A stretch of DNA of 64,000 nucleotides from Chryseobacterium sp. Leaf180 (GTDB taxonomy: Bacteria; Bacteroidota; Bacteroidia; Flavobacteriales; Weeksellaceae). Below are positions 16,288-25,200 of this stretch, piece after piece. Made by a program: the position numbers and the translations under genes. The stretch spans positions 302,288-366,287 of the forward strand of contig NZ_LMPJ01000010.1 of assembly GCF_001424585.1 (NCBI RefSeq), written 5' to 3'. Within the stretch, counting starts at the first letter, position 1. Each line of letters begins with the position of its first letter. Under the pieces are notes generated by a model. That model made no database searches and was not told the DNA's origin. It saw only the letters and a program-made list of their open reading frames with translations.

Positions 16288-16312
16288 AAAAATTAAAAAT
16301 TTTTGCTGCAAC

Positions 16313-17125
16313 ATGAAAAGAAACATGACTATTTTATTTGTACTGTTATCCGTAAGTTTCGCTTTCGGACAGGGCAAATACGGAAAATTTCTAAATTCTA
16401 AAAAACTCGCCCTTTCTTATAAAAAAGTGAAAGATGCTGATAAAGAAGATTACTATCAGCAATATTACTGGCTTGTAAAAGCTGAACAGCTGAAAACGTT
16501 TCCTCACCTGAAAGATGTAAAACCTGTTGTTTTGTACGAGTTTGTGAAAAAAGTAAATCCGCAAAATCCTACAAAAAAGCTTGACGACAAAGGAAAAGAG
16601 CTAAGAAAAACTGCTGAACTTTCCCTCGATCAGTATTTTAAAAATAAAAAATTCGCAAACAACGAGGTTCTTCTGTACAATCTTGAATCTTATGTAGATC
16701 CTTCTCAGGGAGAATATTTCACAAAGGTTGATGCTGAACGTATAAAAGAGCTTGTCCCGAAAGAGTTTTTTGGTTTCACTTCGTTAAACAAGAAAACCGG
16801 TGAGGAGAAAAACTATTACCTTTGGGTAAATAAGAAAAAAGACGAATATGATATCGTAGATATTGTGCCAAGCGAAAAAGATAAAAAATTCTACGCGTCT
16901 TTGAAACAGTATCTTCCTAAATATAAGTTTGAAACGAAGTTTATGCCAACCGTAAAAAAAGGCACAAGAACCGATAAAACCGATAAAGACTTCTTCTACA
17001 TTATGCCTTTCGAGCAGAATCAGGATAATATAGAATACAAAACGGATGACTTCAAAACCTTCACGCTGAGCCAGGTAAAGAAAACCGGCGAAGACTGGAT
17101 CGGGGTTGAAAAACCAAGAAAATAA
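16313..17125 (+). CDS. Secreted lysine-rich protein of unknown function
   Basis: I do not recognise the family. The 270-residue product has a signal peptide (TILFVLLSVSFAFGQ), then a very Lys-, Tyr- and Asp-rich mature part with no cysteines that I can see. Repeated short charged segments (KDADKEDYYQQYYW, VNKKKDEYDIVDIVPSEKDKK) suggest a soluble periplasmic or exported protein. No transmembrane segment follows the signal. It stands alone with its own promoter and a strong terminator. Confidence 0.75.
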   Translation: MKRNMTILFVLLSVSFAFGQGKYGKFLNSKKLALSYKKVKDADKEDYYQQYYWLVKAEQLKTFPHLKDVKPVVLYEFVKKVNPQNPTKKLDDKGKELRKTAELSLDQYFKNKKFANNEVLLYNLESYVDPSQGEYFTKVDAERIKELVPKEFFGFTSLNKKTGEEKNYYLWVNKKKDEYDIVDIVPSEKDKKFYASLKQYLPKYKFETKFMPTVKKGTRTDKTDKDFFYIMPFEQNQDNIEYKTDDFKTFTLSQVKKTGEDWIGVEKPRK

Positions 17126-17130
17126 ACATG

Positions 17131-17165
17131 AAAGTCCTGTGATAATTCACAGGACTTTTTTATTT
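17131..17165 (+). terminator. Intrinsic terminator after the 16313 gene
   Basis: AAAGTCCTGTGA pairs with TCACAGGACTTT around TAAT and is followed by a T run. Confidence 0.9.
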
Positions 17166-17203
17166 TAGTAAGACTCAAAAATCATTTGAGGCAAACAGCA
17201 TAT

Positions 17204-18607
17204 ATGTCACCACTCACATCACCGCGCCAGACGGTAAAAAAAGTTCTTCCACTCATTCTTGCTACTGCGATTTTTATGCAGATGCTGGATTCGACGATTC
17301 TCAATACTTCTCTTCCCGCCATTGCAAAAGACCTGAAAGAATCGCCGCTGGATATGCAGAATGCGATCATCAGTTATGTTCTCACGCTTGCCGTTTTTAT
17401 GCCTGCAAGCGGATTTTTAGCCGACCGTTTTGGAACGAGAAAAGTTTTTATTTTTTCTCTGGTGCTTTTCAGTTTAGGATCAATTTTCTGTGCGCTTTCA
17501 CAAAATCTTACGCAACTGGTGATTTCCAGAATCCTCCAGGGAGTTGGCGGAAGTTTGATGACGCCTGTCGGAAAATTAGCTTTAATTAAAACTTTCGACC
17601 GGAACGAAATATTAAAAGCCATGAATTTTGCAATTGTTCCAGCGCTGATCGGGCCTGTTCTGGGACCGCTCGTCGGTGGATACATGGTCGATTATCTTTC
17701 CTGGCACTGGATTTTTCTTATTAATGTACCGATTGGCGCGCTTGGGATTTTTTTAGGTTATAAATACATGCCTAATTTCAACTCCCGGGAAACCGATTTT
17801 GACCTGAAAGGCTTTCTGATCTTTGCTGCAGCCTCACTTCTGCTCTCATTTGCACTCGAATTGTTTGGCGGACTTCAAAATATCACGCCCGTTTTGCTGG
17901 TTTTTATTCTCGGTTTTGTTTTCCTGTATTATTATTACCGTCATGCAAAAAAAGGTCACAATCCTATTTTTCCGTTAAATCTATTTCAGGTAAGGACTTT
18001 CCGCGTGGGCATTGTAGGAAATTTAGCAACAAGATTAGGAATCAGCGCTGTGCCTTTGCTTTTACCTTTGATGATACAAATTTCCTATGGCCAGTCAGCG
18101 GTTATTTCCGGGTGGATTATTGCTCCGATGGCACTTACAGCAATGTTCGGGAAATCGTTTGTGATTAAAATTTTAAATAAATTCGGTTTCCGGCGAACGC
18201 TGATGGTCAACACCATTATTATTGGAACTTTGATTTGCCTTCTCGGCTTCCCAAACGCCCACAGCTCGATTTACTGGTTTGTACCGATTTTGGCGATTCT
18301 CGGCTTTTTTAATTCGATACAGTTTACTGCCATGAATACAATTTCGATTGCCGATCTACGGAATTTCCAGACCAGCAGCGGCAATTCTCTGCTTTCGGTA
18401 AATCAGCAGCTTGCGGTCGGATTTGGGATTGCGTTTGGTTTGATTGTTTTAAAACTCTATCAAAACAGTCCGTGGGTTCTTGACAGCGAAACACACAATG
18501 CCTTTAGATATACGTTTTTCACTGTGGGAATTCTAACCATTATTTCATCTTTTGTATTCCAGAGACTCCATGTTTCCGACGGAAAAAACATGAATTCAAA
18601 TGATTAA
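17204..18607 (+). CDS. DHA2-family (EmrB/QacA-type) multidrug MFS exporter
   Basis: A 467-residue inner-membrane protein with about 14 predicted helices. The first helix holds the DHA2 signature MLDSTILNTSLPAIAKDL; loop 2-3 has GFLADRFGTRKVF; and motif C-like RILQGVGGSLMTPVGKLAL and the GPVLGPLVGGYMVDYLSWHWIFLINVPIG antiporter region (seen in part) are present. EmrB/QacA relatives export hydrophobic drugs or other toxic compounds with protons. No adjoining membrane-fusion (EmrA-like) gene is seen. A TTG start at 17186 would add six residues; the ATG at 17204 is preferred. Confidence 0.93.
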   Translation: MSPLTSPRQTVKKVLPLILATAIFMQMLDSTILNTSLPAIAKDLKESPLDMQNAIISYVLTLAVFMPASGFLADRFGTRKVFIFSLVLFSLGSIFCALSQNLTQLVISRILQGVGGSLMTPVGKLALIKTFDRNEILKAMNFAIVPALIGPVLGPLVGGYMVDYLSWHWIFLINVPIGALGIFLGYKYMPNFNSRETDFDLKGFLIFAAASLLLSFALELFGGLQNITPVLLVFILGFVFLYYYYRHAKKGHNPIFPLNLFQVRTFRVGIVGNLATRLGISAVPLLLPLMIQISYGQSAVISGWIIAPMALTAMFGKSFVIKILNKFGFRRTLMVNTIIIGTLICLLGFPNAHSSIYWFVPILAILGFFNSIQFTAMNTISIADLRNFQTSSGNSLLSVNQQLAVGFGIAFGLIVLKLYQNSPWVLDSETHNAFRYTFFTVGILTIISSFVFQRLHVSDGKNMNSND

Positions 18608-18716
18608 AAACTAAATTTCTTTCAATTTCTGATCATTTTCCTGGTCTGTATACCTCGTCTACTTTTTTAAATTTTAAGTATATTAGCTTACAATTAATAA
18701 AAAAACTGAAAACATC

Positions 18717-19622
18717 ATGTCAAATATTGGGTTAATTATTGAGGAAAAATCTGCCGATATCGGCAATTTTCTGGTAGGAAGGCTTTTACCTTTCCGGGAA
18801 AAAAGAGCAGTCGGCCCTTTTGTTTTTATCGATCACATAGGACCTGCCGAATTAAAAGATTATCAGAATCTTGACGTTCCGCCGCATCCGCATATCGGTT
18901 TATCTACCTTGACTTATCTTTTTGAAGGATCAATTTTTCATCGTGACAGTTTGGGAAGTGCACTTGAAATAAAACCTGGCGCGGTAAACTGGATGACTGC
19001 AGGCAAAGGAGTTGTACACTCAGAAAGAACTCCGGAATATCTCAGAACGACTGATAAAAAACTTCACGGTTTTCAGATCTGGGTTGGTTTGCCAAAAAAT
19101 CTGGAGCAGACAGAGCCTACTTTTCATCATATAGAAGCGCAGGAACTTCCTGCCTGGCAAGAAAACGGCGTACATTATAAACTGATTGCCGGCGAAGCTT
19201 TCAGTAAAAAATCACCTGTCCCGGTTCACAGCAGACTTTTCTTTATTGAGATTAAAACTGAAAAAGCACAAAAAATAAGTCTCGGAAAAGATTTGTATGG
19301 CGAAGCGGCAATGTATGTTTTAGATGGAACCGTCACGATTGAAGATAATAAGTACGGTTCGAAACAGCTGTTAATTGCAAAAAACACCAAACTCTGTGAA
19401 TTTGAAATGAGCGAAGATGCAACTGTTTATCTTTTTGGTGGTGAGCCTTTTGACGAAGAACGTTTTATGTTTTGGAATTTTGTAAATTCTGACAAAGAAA
19501 TAATCGAGCAGGCAAAAACAGACTGGTACGATCAGAACTACGATGCTTTTCCGCTTGTCGCAGGCGACGAAAACGAATTTGTACCTTTACCGAAAGCTAT
19601 TTTAAACCAAAAAAAACAATGA
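18717..19622 (+). CDS. Pirin-family protein
   Basis: A 301-residue bicupin. The amino cupin holds the metal-site histidines in PPHPHIGLSTLTY and in GKGVVHSERTP, both typical of pirin/YhhW. The carboxyl cupin ends with the family segment VYLFGGEPFDEERFMFWNFVNS. Bacterial pirins include quercetin dioxygenases and redox regulators; the role here is unknown. It is the first gene of a four-gene operon (next gene overlaps by 4 nt) with an FMN reductase, an OsmC protein and a small acetyltransferase-like protein, which suggests a redox or electrophile-stress setting. Confidence 0.93.
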   Translation: MSNIGLIIEEKSADIGNFLVGRLLPFREKRAVGPFVFIDHIGPAELKDYQNLDVPPHPHIGLSTLTYLFEGSIFHRDSLGSALEIKPGAVNWMTAGKGVVHSERTPEYLRTTDKKLHGFQIWVGLPKNLEQTEPTFHHIEAQELPAWQENGVHYKLIAGEAFSKKSPVPVHSRLFFIEIKTEKAQKISLGKDLYGEAAMYVLDGTVTIEDNKYGSKQLLIAKNTKLCEFEMSEDATVYLFGGEPFDEERFMFWNFVNSDKEIIEQAKTDWYDQNYDAFPLVAGDENEFVPLPKAILNQKKQ

Positions 19623-20152
19623 AAATATTTGCCTTTGCCGGAAGCAATTCTTCCACGAGCATCAACCGCGAACTGGTAAAATTTGCTTTAAAAAGTTTCT
19701 CAGAACACGAAATAAATTTCATTAATCTTAATGATTTTGAAATGCCCGTCTTTTCGGTAGATAGAGAGAAAAATGGCTTTCCCGAAGAAGCGAAAAAGTT
19801 TCTGAGCGAAATTGCCGCGAGCGACATAATTATCTGTTCGCTGGCTGAACACAACCGATCGTATTCTGCAGCTTTTAAGAATATTTTCGACTGGGCTTCG
19901 CGAATCGATGTCAAAGTTTTCCAGAACAAACCGATGCTTCTGATGAGCACTTCTCCCGGCGGATATGGTGGCGGAAATGTAATGGCGGAAGCACAGAAAT
20001 TCTTTCCTATGTTTGGCGCCGATGTTAAAGAAACATTTTCCCTACCGAAATTTTATGAAAATTTTGATCTTGAAAATGGCGTAATCAATCCAGAGATGCT
20101 GAAAGATTTACAGGACAAAATTGAAAGATTTAAATCTGCAACTGCACTTTAA
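19619..20152 (+). CDS. NADPH-dependent FMN reductase/quinone reductase family protein
   Basis: A 177-residue flavodoxin-fold protein. The phosphate-binding loop GSNSSTSINRELV starts at residue 8, and the SLAEHNRSYSAAFKNIFDW and MSTSPGGYGGGNVMAEA segments are typical of the FMN_red/ChrR-like family, which reduce quinones, azo dyes, chromate or FMN. The start overlaps the pirin stop (ATGA), so translation is coupled. With pirin and OsmC in the same operon, a role in detoxifying quinones or peroxides is a fair inference. Confidence 0.9.
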   Translation: MKIFAFAGSNSSTSINRELVKFALKSFSEHEINFINLNDFEMPVFSVDREKNGFPEEAKKFLSEIAASDIIICSLAEHNRSYSAAFKNIFDWASRIDVKVFQNKPMLLMSTSPGGYGGGNVMAEAQKFFPMFGADVKETFSLPKFYENFDLENGVINPEMLKDLQDKIERFKSATAL

Positions 20153-20166
20153 TTTAAATAAAAAAT

Positions 20167-20565
20167 ATGGCAGTTAAGGTAAAAGCCACTTTAGGAAAAT
20201 CTAAATATTACACGGAAGTCATTGCCGGCGAAAATTCGCTGATTACCGATGAACCCATCGAAAGCGGCGGACAGAATAAAGGTTTTAATCCGTACGAAAT
20301 TTTGGCTACATCGCTGGCAAGCTGTACGGCAGCGACGCTTCGGATGTATATCGACCGGAAAAGCTGGAATGTGGAAACCATACACGTTTCGGTAGAACTT
20401 GAAAACTTCCCACTTACCAAAGTTGCGGTTTTTAAACGCATTATTGATTTTGCAGGTAGCAGTCTCTCGGAAATGGACTTGGCAAAACTTCACAAAATCG
20501 CAGATGCGTGCCCGGTGCATAAAATTTTAACTAACGAGATAGAAATTCAGACAAAAATTATATAA
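20167..20565 (+). CDS. OsmC-family peroxide reductase-like protein
   Basis: A 132-residue OsmC/YhfA-type protein. Both redox cysteines are present: Cys53 in ATSLASCTAATLRMY and Cys115 in IADACPVHKIL. OsmC proteins reduce organic hydroperoxides, using lipoylated or other thiol donors. It starts 14 nt after the FMN reductase and ends 2 nt before the next gene, well inside the operon. Confidence 0.94.
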   Translation: MAVKVKATLGKSKYYTEVIAGENSLITDEPIESGGQNKGFNPYEILATSLASCTAATLRMYIDRKSWNVETIHVSVELENFPLTKVAVFKRIIDFAGSSLSEMDLAKLHKIADACPVHKILTNEIEIQTKII

Positions 20566-20567
20566 AA

Positions 20568-20849
20568 ATGATAGATGTAAAACAGAACAACAATGAAAAG
20601 AACGGAAGTTTTGAAGCTTCTGTAGATGGTAAAAAAGCAGGTTTGATAACGTATACATGGGCTGGCGAAGATCGTTTTATCATCGATCATACCGAGGTTG
20701 AAGATGAATTTGGCGGCCAGGGCGTGGGAAAAGAAATGCTCATAAAAGCTGTTGATTTTGCCCGCGAAAAAGGTGTGAAAATTATTCCGCTCTGTCCGTT
20801 TGCTAAAGCGACATTTCATAAAAACAAAGATTTGCAGGATGTTCTGTAA
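20568..20849 (+). CDS. Small GNAT-like N-acetyltransferase (YidJ/COG2388 type)
   Basis: A 93-residue minimal GNAT-fold protein. The pattern IIDHTEVEDEFGGQGVGKEML is the acetyl-CoA pyrophosphate loop (Q/GxGxG/A form), and IIPLCPFAKATFHKN is the following strand with the conserved cysteine seen in this family. The substrate of these stand-alone short GNATs is unknown. It is the last gene of the pirin operon and is followed by a long-loop terminator. Confidence 0.9.
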   Translation: MIDVKQNNNEKNGSFEASVDGKKAGLITYTWAGEDRFIIDHTEVEDEFGGQGVGKEMLIKAVDFAREKGVKIIPLCPFAKATFHKNKDLQDVL

Positions 20850-20877
20850 ATGATCACCTTACAAAATAATCAGAATT

Positions 20878-20931
20878 AATCTACAGCGTACAAAATTTAA
20901 TAATGTTAAATCTGAAACGCTGTAGATTTTT
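20878..20931 (+). terminator. Long-loop intrinsic terminator after the pirin operon
   Basis: AATCTACAGCGT pairs with ACGCTGTAGATT across a loop of about 27 nt and is followed by a T run. The loop is long for a terminator, but the stem is perfect. Confidence 0.65.
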
Positions 20932-20991
20932 CTGTATCAGCTTCGCGCTTCAAACTTCTTACCGCTTCTACTTTTCCTTTTCCAAAAAAAC

Positions 20992-20999
20992 TATATTTG
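20992..20999 (+). promoter_or_regulatory. -7 promoter element for the sodium symporter
   Basis: TATATTTGC fits TAnnTTTG, 20 nt before the ATG at 21020. Confidence 0.5.
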
Positions 21000-21019
21000 C
21001 TGAAATTTAAAACCTCAGC

Positions 21020-22579
21020 ATGAACCCCGGAACTGTACTTCTGCTCTTCGTATTTGTCTATTTTGTCGGCCTTTTGGTGATCTCCTATTTTACCAGCCGA
21101 AATTCTGATAACCAGTCGTTTTTTATCGGAAACAAAAAAAGCAAATGGTGGCTGGTGGCTTTCGGGATGATTGGTACCAGTCTCAGCGGCGTTACTTTTA
21201 TCTCCGTTCCCGGTACGGTCGGAAAAATGACTGGCGGCGAATATAAATTTGGCGGTTTTGAATATTACATGATGGTGATTGGCTTTTTTATCGGCTATTT
21301 CATCGTCGCGGCCATACTTCTTCCGCTCTATTATAAAATGAATCTGACCTCGATCTACACATATCTTGGCAGACGTTTCAATGTGGAAGCTCATAAAATC
21401 GGTTCAGTTTTTTTCATCGTTTCTCGGGCAATCGGCGCAACGGCGCGGCTGTATTTGGTTGTTAATGTGCTTCAGATTTTCCTCCTTGAAAATCTCGGTG
21501 TTCCTTTCTGGGTAACGGCTGCCGTACTTTTGCTGATGGTTTTGCTGTATACTTTTGAAGGCGGCGTAAAAACGATTGTAATTACCGATACGCTTCAGAC
21601 TTCTTTTATGATCATCAGTCTTATCGCATGCATCGTCTTTATTTTATCTAATTTAAATCTTTCATTTGGCGAAGCGTACACAATTCTCGAGCAGAAAAAT
21701 TATACACATTTCATAAATCTCGATCCCAATTCGAAAACGTTTTTCCTGAAAACAATTATCGGCGGAATTTTCATCACCATCGCCATGACCGGACTCGATC
21801 AGGAAATGATGCAGAAAAATATTTCAGTAGATAATCTTCAGAATTCGAAGAAAAATATGCTCACATTCGCCGGAACACTCCTTTTTGTGAATCTCGCTTT
21901 TCTCTTCCTTGGCGGTTTGCTGTATCTTTTTGCTTTACAGAACGGCGCAGAATATGGTTTTGAAAAGTCAGAAACGGTAACAAGTATTTTCGGATTTAAA
22001 GATGCTGCCGGAGATATCAAAAACATCATGGGCGACGATCTTTTTCCTGCTTTATCGCTTAACGGATATTTTCCGATGACCATCTCGGTGATCTTCATTA
22101 TTGGACTAATTTCTGCGCTTTTTCCTTCTGCGGATGGTGCTTTAACGGCAGTTACGAGCTCGTATTGTGTTGATTTATTAAATTTAAATGAAGATAAAAC
22201 AAGAAACGAAAAAGAGAAAAAACATCTCAGAATGAAAGTTCATTTGACTTTCACGATCGTATTTTTTATTCTGATTATGGTTTTCAAAGCGATGGATGAC
22301 AAATCAATTGTTTACCTCATCATGGAAATCGCAGGTTACACATACGGACCACTTCTCGGACTTTTTGCTTTCGGAATTTTCACCAAATTTAAAATCTCAA
22401 AAAAATATTCTATTCTTGCCGTGACGCTTCTGGCACCGGTTCTCACCTATTTAATTAATTATTCTGTGACGACTTATACGGATTACAGAATTGGTGTAGA
22501 ACTGATTGTTTTAAACGGTTTGCTGACTTTCATCGGTTTGTGGCTCGTGAAGAATAAAAATTATCTGAAACTGGTTTAG
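21020..22579 (+). CDS. Sodium:solute symporter (SLC5/SSS family)
   Basis: A 519-residue inner-membrane protein with about 13 helices. Family marks are the early SKWWLVAFGMIGTSLSGVTF helix, the Na+-site region around GATARLYLVVNVLQ, the TFEGGVKTIVITDTLQT segment typical of SSS helix 5, and SALFPSADGALTAVTSSY near the late conserved motif. Members bring in sugars, amino acids, sialic acid, iodide or vitamins with sodium; the substrate is not readable here. Downstream, 9 nt away, a lipoprotein gene may be co-transcribed. Confidence 0.93.
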   Translation: MNPGTVLLLFVFVYFVGLLVISYFTSRNSDNQSFFIGNKKSKWWLVAFGMIGTSLSGVTFISVPGTVGKMTGGEYKFGGFEYYMMVIGFFIGYFIVAAILLPLYYKMNLTSIYTYLGRRFNVEAHKIGSVFFIVSRAIGATARLYLVVNVLQIFLLENLGVPFWVTAAVLLLMVLLYTFEGGVKTIVITDTLQTSFMIISLIACIVFILSNLNLSFGEAYTILEQKNYTHFINLDPNSKTFFLKTIIGGIFITIAMTGLDQEMMQKNISVDNLQNSKKNMLTFAGTLLFVNLAFLFLGGLLYLFALQNGAEYGFEKSETVTSIFGFKDAAGDIKNIMGDDLFPALSLNGYFPMTISVIFIIGLISALFPSADGALTAVTSSYCVDLLNLNEDKTRNEKEKKHLRMKVHLTFTIVFFILIMVFKAMDDKSIVYLIMEIAGYTYGPLLGLFAFGIFTKFKISKKYSILAVTLLAPVLTYLINYSVTTYTDYRIGVELIVLNGLLTFIGLWLVKNKNYLKLV

Positions 22580-22588
22580 AATAAAATT

Positions 22589-23410
22589 ATGAAAAAATAC
22601 ATTTACCTTTTTATCGCACTGATTGCACTTTCAGCTTGTGGAGACAACACGGACGAAGGTGAAAAGATTGAAAAGTGTCTGGTTACAAAGTTTAATCCGG
22701 CTACAATTAATGTTACTGGTCAATCTTTGTTTACTTCCGAATTTATTTATAACAGCAATAACGATCTAATCAAAAAATTAGATTTTACTATTATTCAATC
22801 TGGAAATTCAAATACATACAATACAGAATTAAAATCTACAACGCAGATTGAATACATCAACGGTAAGCCATCAAAAATTGTCGGTCAGCCTGATTATACA
22901 AATTTTCAGACGATAGAATATCTGAGCTACAGTAATGGTCGATTGTCTAAAAAGGAAATTGTCAATACAAATCTTACTGATAACTTGAGCAGCAAAAAGA
23001 CTTTTGAATATAGTTATAACTCTACAGACTGGATTAATTCTGTTGTGATTAAAAATTATGACAGCATGAACAATCTTGACCTGAACGGAAACACTGCCGT
23101 CAGTTACGATACAAACGGCAATGTTTTATCTGTGATCACTACAACTTCAAATCCTACAAATCCAAATTACGAAACAAAGACGGTAATTGAATATTCTGAT
23201 TATGACAGTTATAAAAACCCATTTTTCAATTTACAGGTTCCGTTTGAAGATCAGTTTTTCATTAGATTTTCACCAAACAATTACAGAAAATACTCCAGAA
23301 GATATTTTGTAAACAATCAGCTTATAAATTTTGAAAACAAGACATTCACCTACAATTACAACGATAAAAACTATCCGAAGATTGCTGAGTTTAAATGTTT
23401 TCTCAATTAA
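22589..23410 (+). CDS. Lipoprotein of unknown function with RHS/YD-like strands
   Basis: A 273-residue product with a lipoprotein signal ending LIALSACGDN. The mature protein repeats a pattern of Tyr, Asn and Asp on short strands (FIYNSNNDLIKK, IEYINGKPSKI, EYLSYSNGRLSKKE, SYDTNGNVLSVI), as in the beta-rich, YD-repeat-like lipoproteins of Flavobacteriia. No catalytic motif is seen. It follows the symporter by 9 nt, so it may be in the same transcript. Function unknown. Confidence 0.75.
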   Translation: MKKYIYLFIALIALSACGDNTDEGEKIEKCLVTKFNPATINVTGQSLFTSEFIYNSNNDLIKKLDFTIIQSGNSNTYNTELKSTTQIEYINGKPSKIVGQPDYTNFQTIEYLSYSNGRLSKKEIVNTNLTDNLSSKKTFEYSYNSTDWINSVVIKNYDSMNNLDLNGNTAVSYDTNGNVLSVITTTSNPTNPNYETKTVIEYSDYDSYKNPFFNLQVPFEDQFFIRFSPNNYRKYSRRYFVNNQLINFENKTFTYNYNDKNYPKIAEFKCFLN

Positions 23411-23528
23411 CAAATAAAACTTTTAACAGTAAATTTCCGTTTTTCTCCCAACCAAAAACCGTGATTTCCCTGAAATAAAAAACTGTGCGCTGAGATAGAT
23501 TTGCATTATAAATAATCAAACAAATCTT

Positions 23529-24116
23529 ATGAACACAAGAATTTTTATGGCTTTATTCGCAATATCCACGATCATCGGATGCAGTAAAGAGGAAGACGAA
23601 GTTGCAGCACCGGCAAAAGTATATGCCGAAGAAAATCCGCTCGCAGCATATGTTGCCAATTCGGGTTTCAACCAAACCACAACCAATTTCATCAACGCCG
23701 GAAGCTACGAATTTGGGTTGCGTTTTACCCCAAAAGTGAAAGGTAAAATTAATGCGATTACCGTGAATATTCCTGATAATGCAACTACTTTGCGTGTGAC
23801 AATTTGGGACGCTGAGGCAAAAACTGTTTTGAGAACCGTGAATATCTCAAATGTGGTTGCCAATACCGAAAAAAAAGAAACGATGGACCCTTTGACGCTA
23901 CAGAAAGATGGCAAATACGCGATCACTTTCAACTCAAATGACTGGTACAACCGCACAAAAACCGGAAACGCACCTACCAACTATCCCATCACCGCTGGAA
24001 ATTTCGTGATTGAAGGTTACAACTGGGCGTCGGGAACGACACAAGCGTTTCCGACAAGCGTGAGCAACGCTTATTACGCAGGAGATTTGGGTTTCGTTTT
24101 TCAACAGATGGATTAG
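23529..24116 (+). CDS. DUF4082 domain lipoprotein
   Basis: A 195-residue protein with a lipoprotein signal ending STIIGCSKEEDE. Residues ~45-190 fit DUF4082, a beta-sandwich module (YEFGLRFTPKVKGKINAITV, LRVTIWDAEAKTVLRTV, YAITFNSNDWYNRT). In larger proteins this module accompanies glycan-binding and glycosidase domains; here it stands alone as a lipid-anchored domain, so a carbohydrate- or surface-binding role is possible but unproven. Its own terminator-like hairpin follows. Confidence 0.82.
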   Translation: MNTRIFMALFAISTIIGCSKEEDEVAAPAKVYAEENPLAAYVANSGFNQTTTNFINAGSYEFGLRFTPKVKGKINAITVNIPDNATTLRVTIWDAEAKTVLRTVNISNVVANTEKKETMDPLTLQKDGKYAITFNSNDWYNRTKTGNAPTNYPITAGNFVIEGYNWASGTTQAFPTSVSNAYYAGDLGFVFQQMD

Positions 24117-24140
24117 TTTTTTTCACCTATTTTAATAGAG

Positions 24141-24174
24141 ATTCCGTGTCAGAGATGATGCGGAATTTTGTTTT
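24141..24174 (+). terminator. Possible terminator after the DUF4082 gene
   Basis: ATTCCG at 24141-24146 pairs with CGGAAT at 24161-24166, followed by TTTGTTTT. The stem is short. Confidence 0.45.
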
Positions 24175-24297
24175 AAATATGAAAAATGCAGTTTTAAGGT
24201 AAATTTAAATAAGAAAAAATTGCGCAAAACCCGAATTGCTGTCATTTCGGTAAGCCGTCAAAAAATTGTAAATTCGCTGGCAAATAAATCTTATATA

Positions 24298-25149
24298 ATG
24301 AGTAAAAGTTTTGAAGAGCTGAAATCTCTTACAACGCAGATCAGAAGAGACATTCTGAGAATGGTGCACGCGGTAAACTCTGGCCATCCGGGAGGAAGTT
24401 TGGGCTGTACAGAATATTTTACTGCGCTTTATGGTAAAGTGATGCACTACAACATGCCTTTCACAATGGAAGGAAAAAATGAAGATCATTTTTATCTTTC
24501 AAACGGTCATATTTCGCCTGTTTTCTATTCTACTTTGGCGAGATTTGGTTTCTTTCCTGTTGAAGAACTGAAAACTTTCAGAAAATTAAACTCAAGACTT
24601 CAGGGTCACCCGACGACTCACGAAGGTTTACCAGGAATCAGAATTGCTTCAGGATCGCTTGGTCAGGGACTTTCTGTGGCGCTTGGCGTGGCTCAGGGGA
24701 AAAAACTTGATGGCGACAATTCTTTGGTGTACACTCTACACGGCGATGGCGAGTTGCAGGAAGGTCAGGTTTGGGAAGCGTTAATGTATGCCGCTGCAAA
24801 AAAAGTTGACAACGTGATTTCCACAATCGATTTCAACGGTCAGCAGATCGACGGAAGCACAGAAAATGTACTTTCTTTAGGAAATCTTCACGCAAAACTT
24901 GAAGCCTTCGGATGGATCGTTTTGGAAGAGAAAAACGGTAACGATCTTGAAGCGGTAATCGGTATTTTGGAAAGAGCAAAAGCAGAAACCGGAAACGGAA
25001 AACCTGTCGCCATCATTCTTCATACAGAAATGGGCTTTGGTGTTGATTACATGATGGGATCTCACGCGTGGCACGGTAAAGCACCAAATGATGAGCAGCT
25101 TGATACTGCATTCAAACAACTTTATCTGGAAGCAGCGACCGATTATTAG
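24298..25149 (+). CDS. Transketolase, amino-terminal subunit
   Basis: A 283-residue protein carrying the thiamine diphosphate-binding half of transketolase. Visible sites: SGHPGGSLG near 28-36, the TPP/Mg motif GDGELQEGQ at 149-157 ending in the metal-ligand Asn180, and the AHP-like HLSNGH segment. Transketolase moves two-carbon units between sugar phosphates in the pentose phosphate pathway. In many Bacteroidota the enzyme is encoded as two genes, and the second half follows after 51 nt. An upstream ATG-less extension from 24220 has no start of good quality; the ATG at 24298 is used. Confidence 0.95.
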   Translation: MSKSFEELKSLTTQIRRDILRMVHAVNSGHPGGSLGCTEYFTALYGKVMHYNMPFTMEGKNEDHFYLSNGHISPVFYSTLARFGFFPVEELKTFRKLNSRLQGHPTTHEGLPGIRIASGSLGQGLSVALGVAQGKKLDGDNSLVYTLHGDGELQEGQVWEALMYAAAKKVDNVISTIDFNGQQIDGSTENVLSLGNLHAKLEAFGWIVLEEKNGNDLEAVIGILERAKAETGNGKPVAIILHTEMGFGVDYMMGSHAWHGKAPNDEQLDTAFKQLYLEAATDY

Positions 25150-25200
25150 TTATAAATATCTGATAGCAAGTAATTTTAAATTTTAATTGTAAAGTAAATA

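Noticed and set aside
20906..21394. A 162-codon open frame on the minus strand opposite the sodium symporter
   Set aside because: Its product is a low-complexity, charged text mirrored from membrane helices of the real gene.
25150..25200. A broken transketolase gene (two halves as a frameshift)
   Set aside because: The halves are 51 nt apart, each with its own start and stop, and split transketolases are normal in many bacteria.
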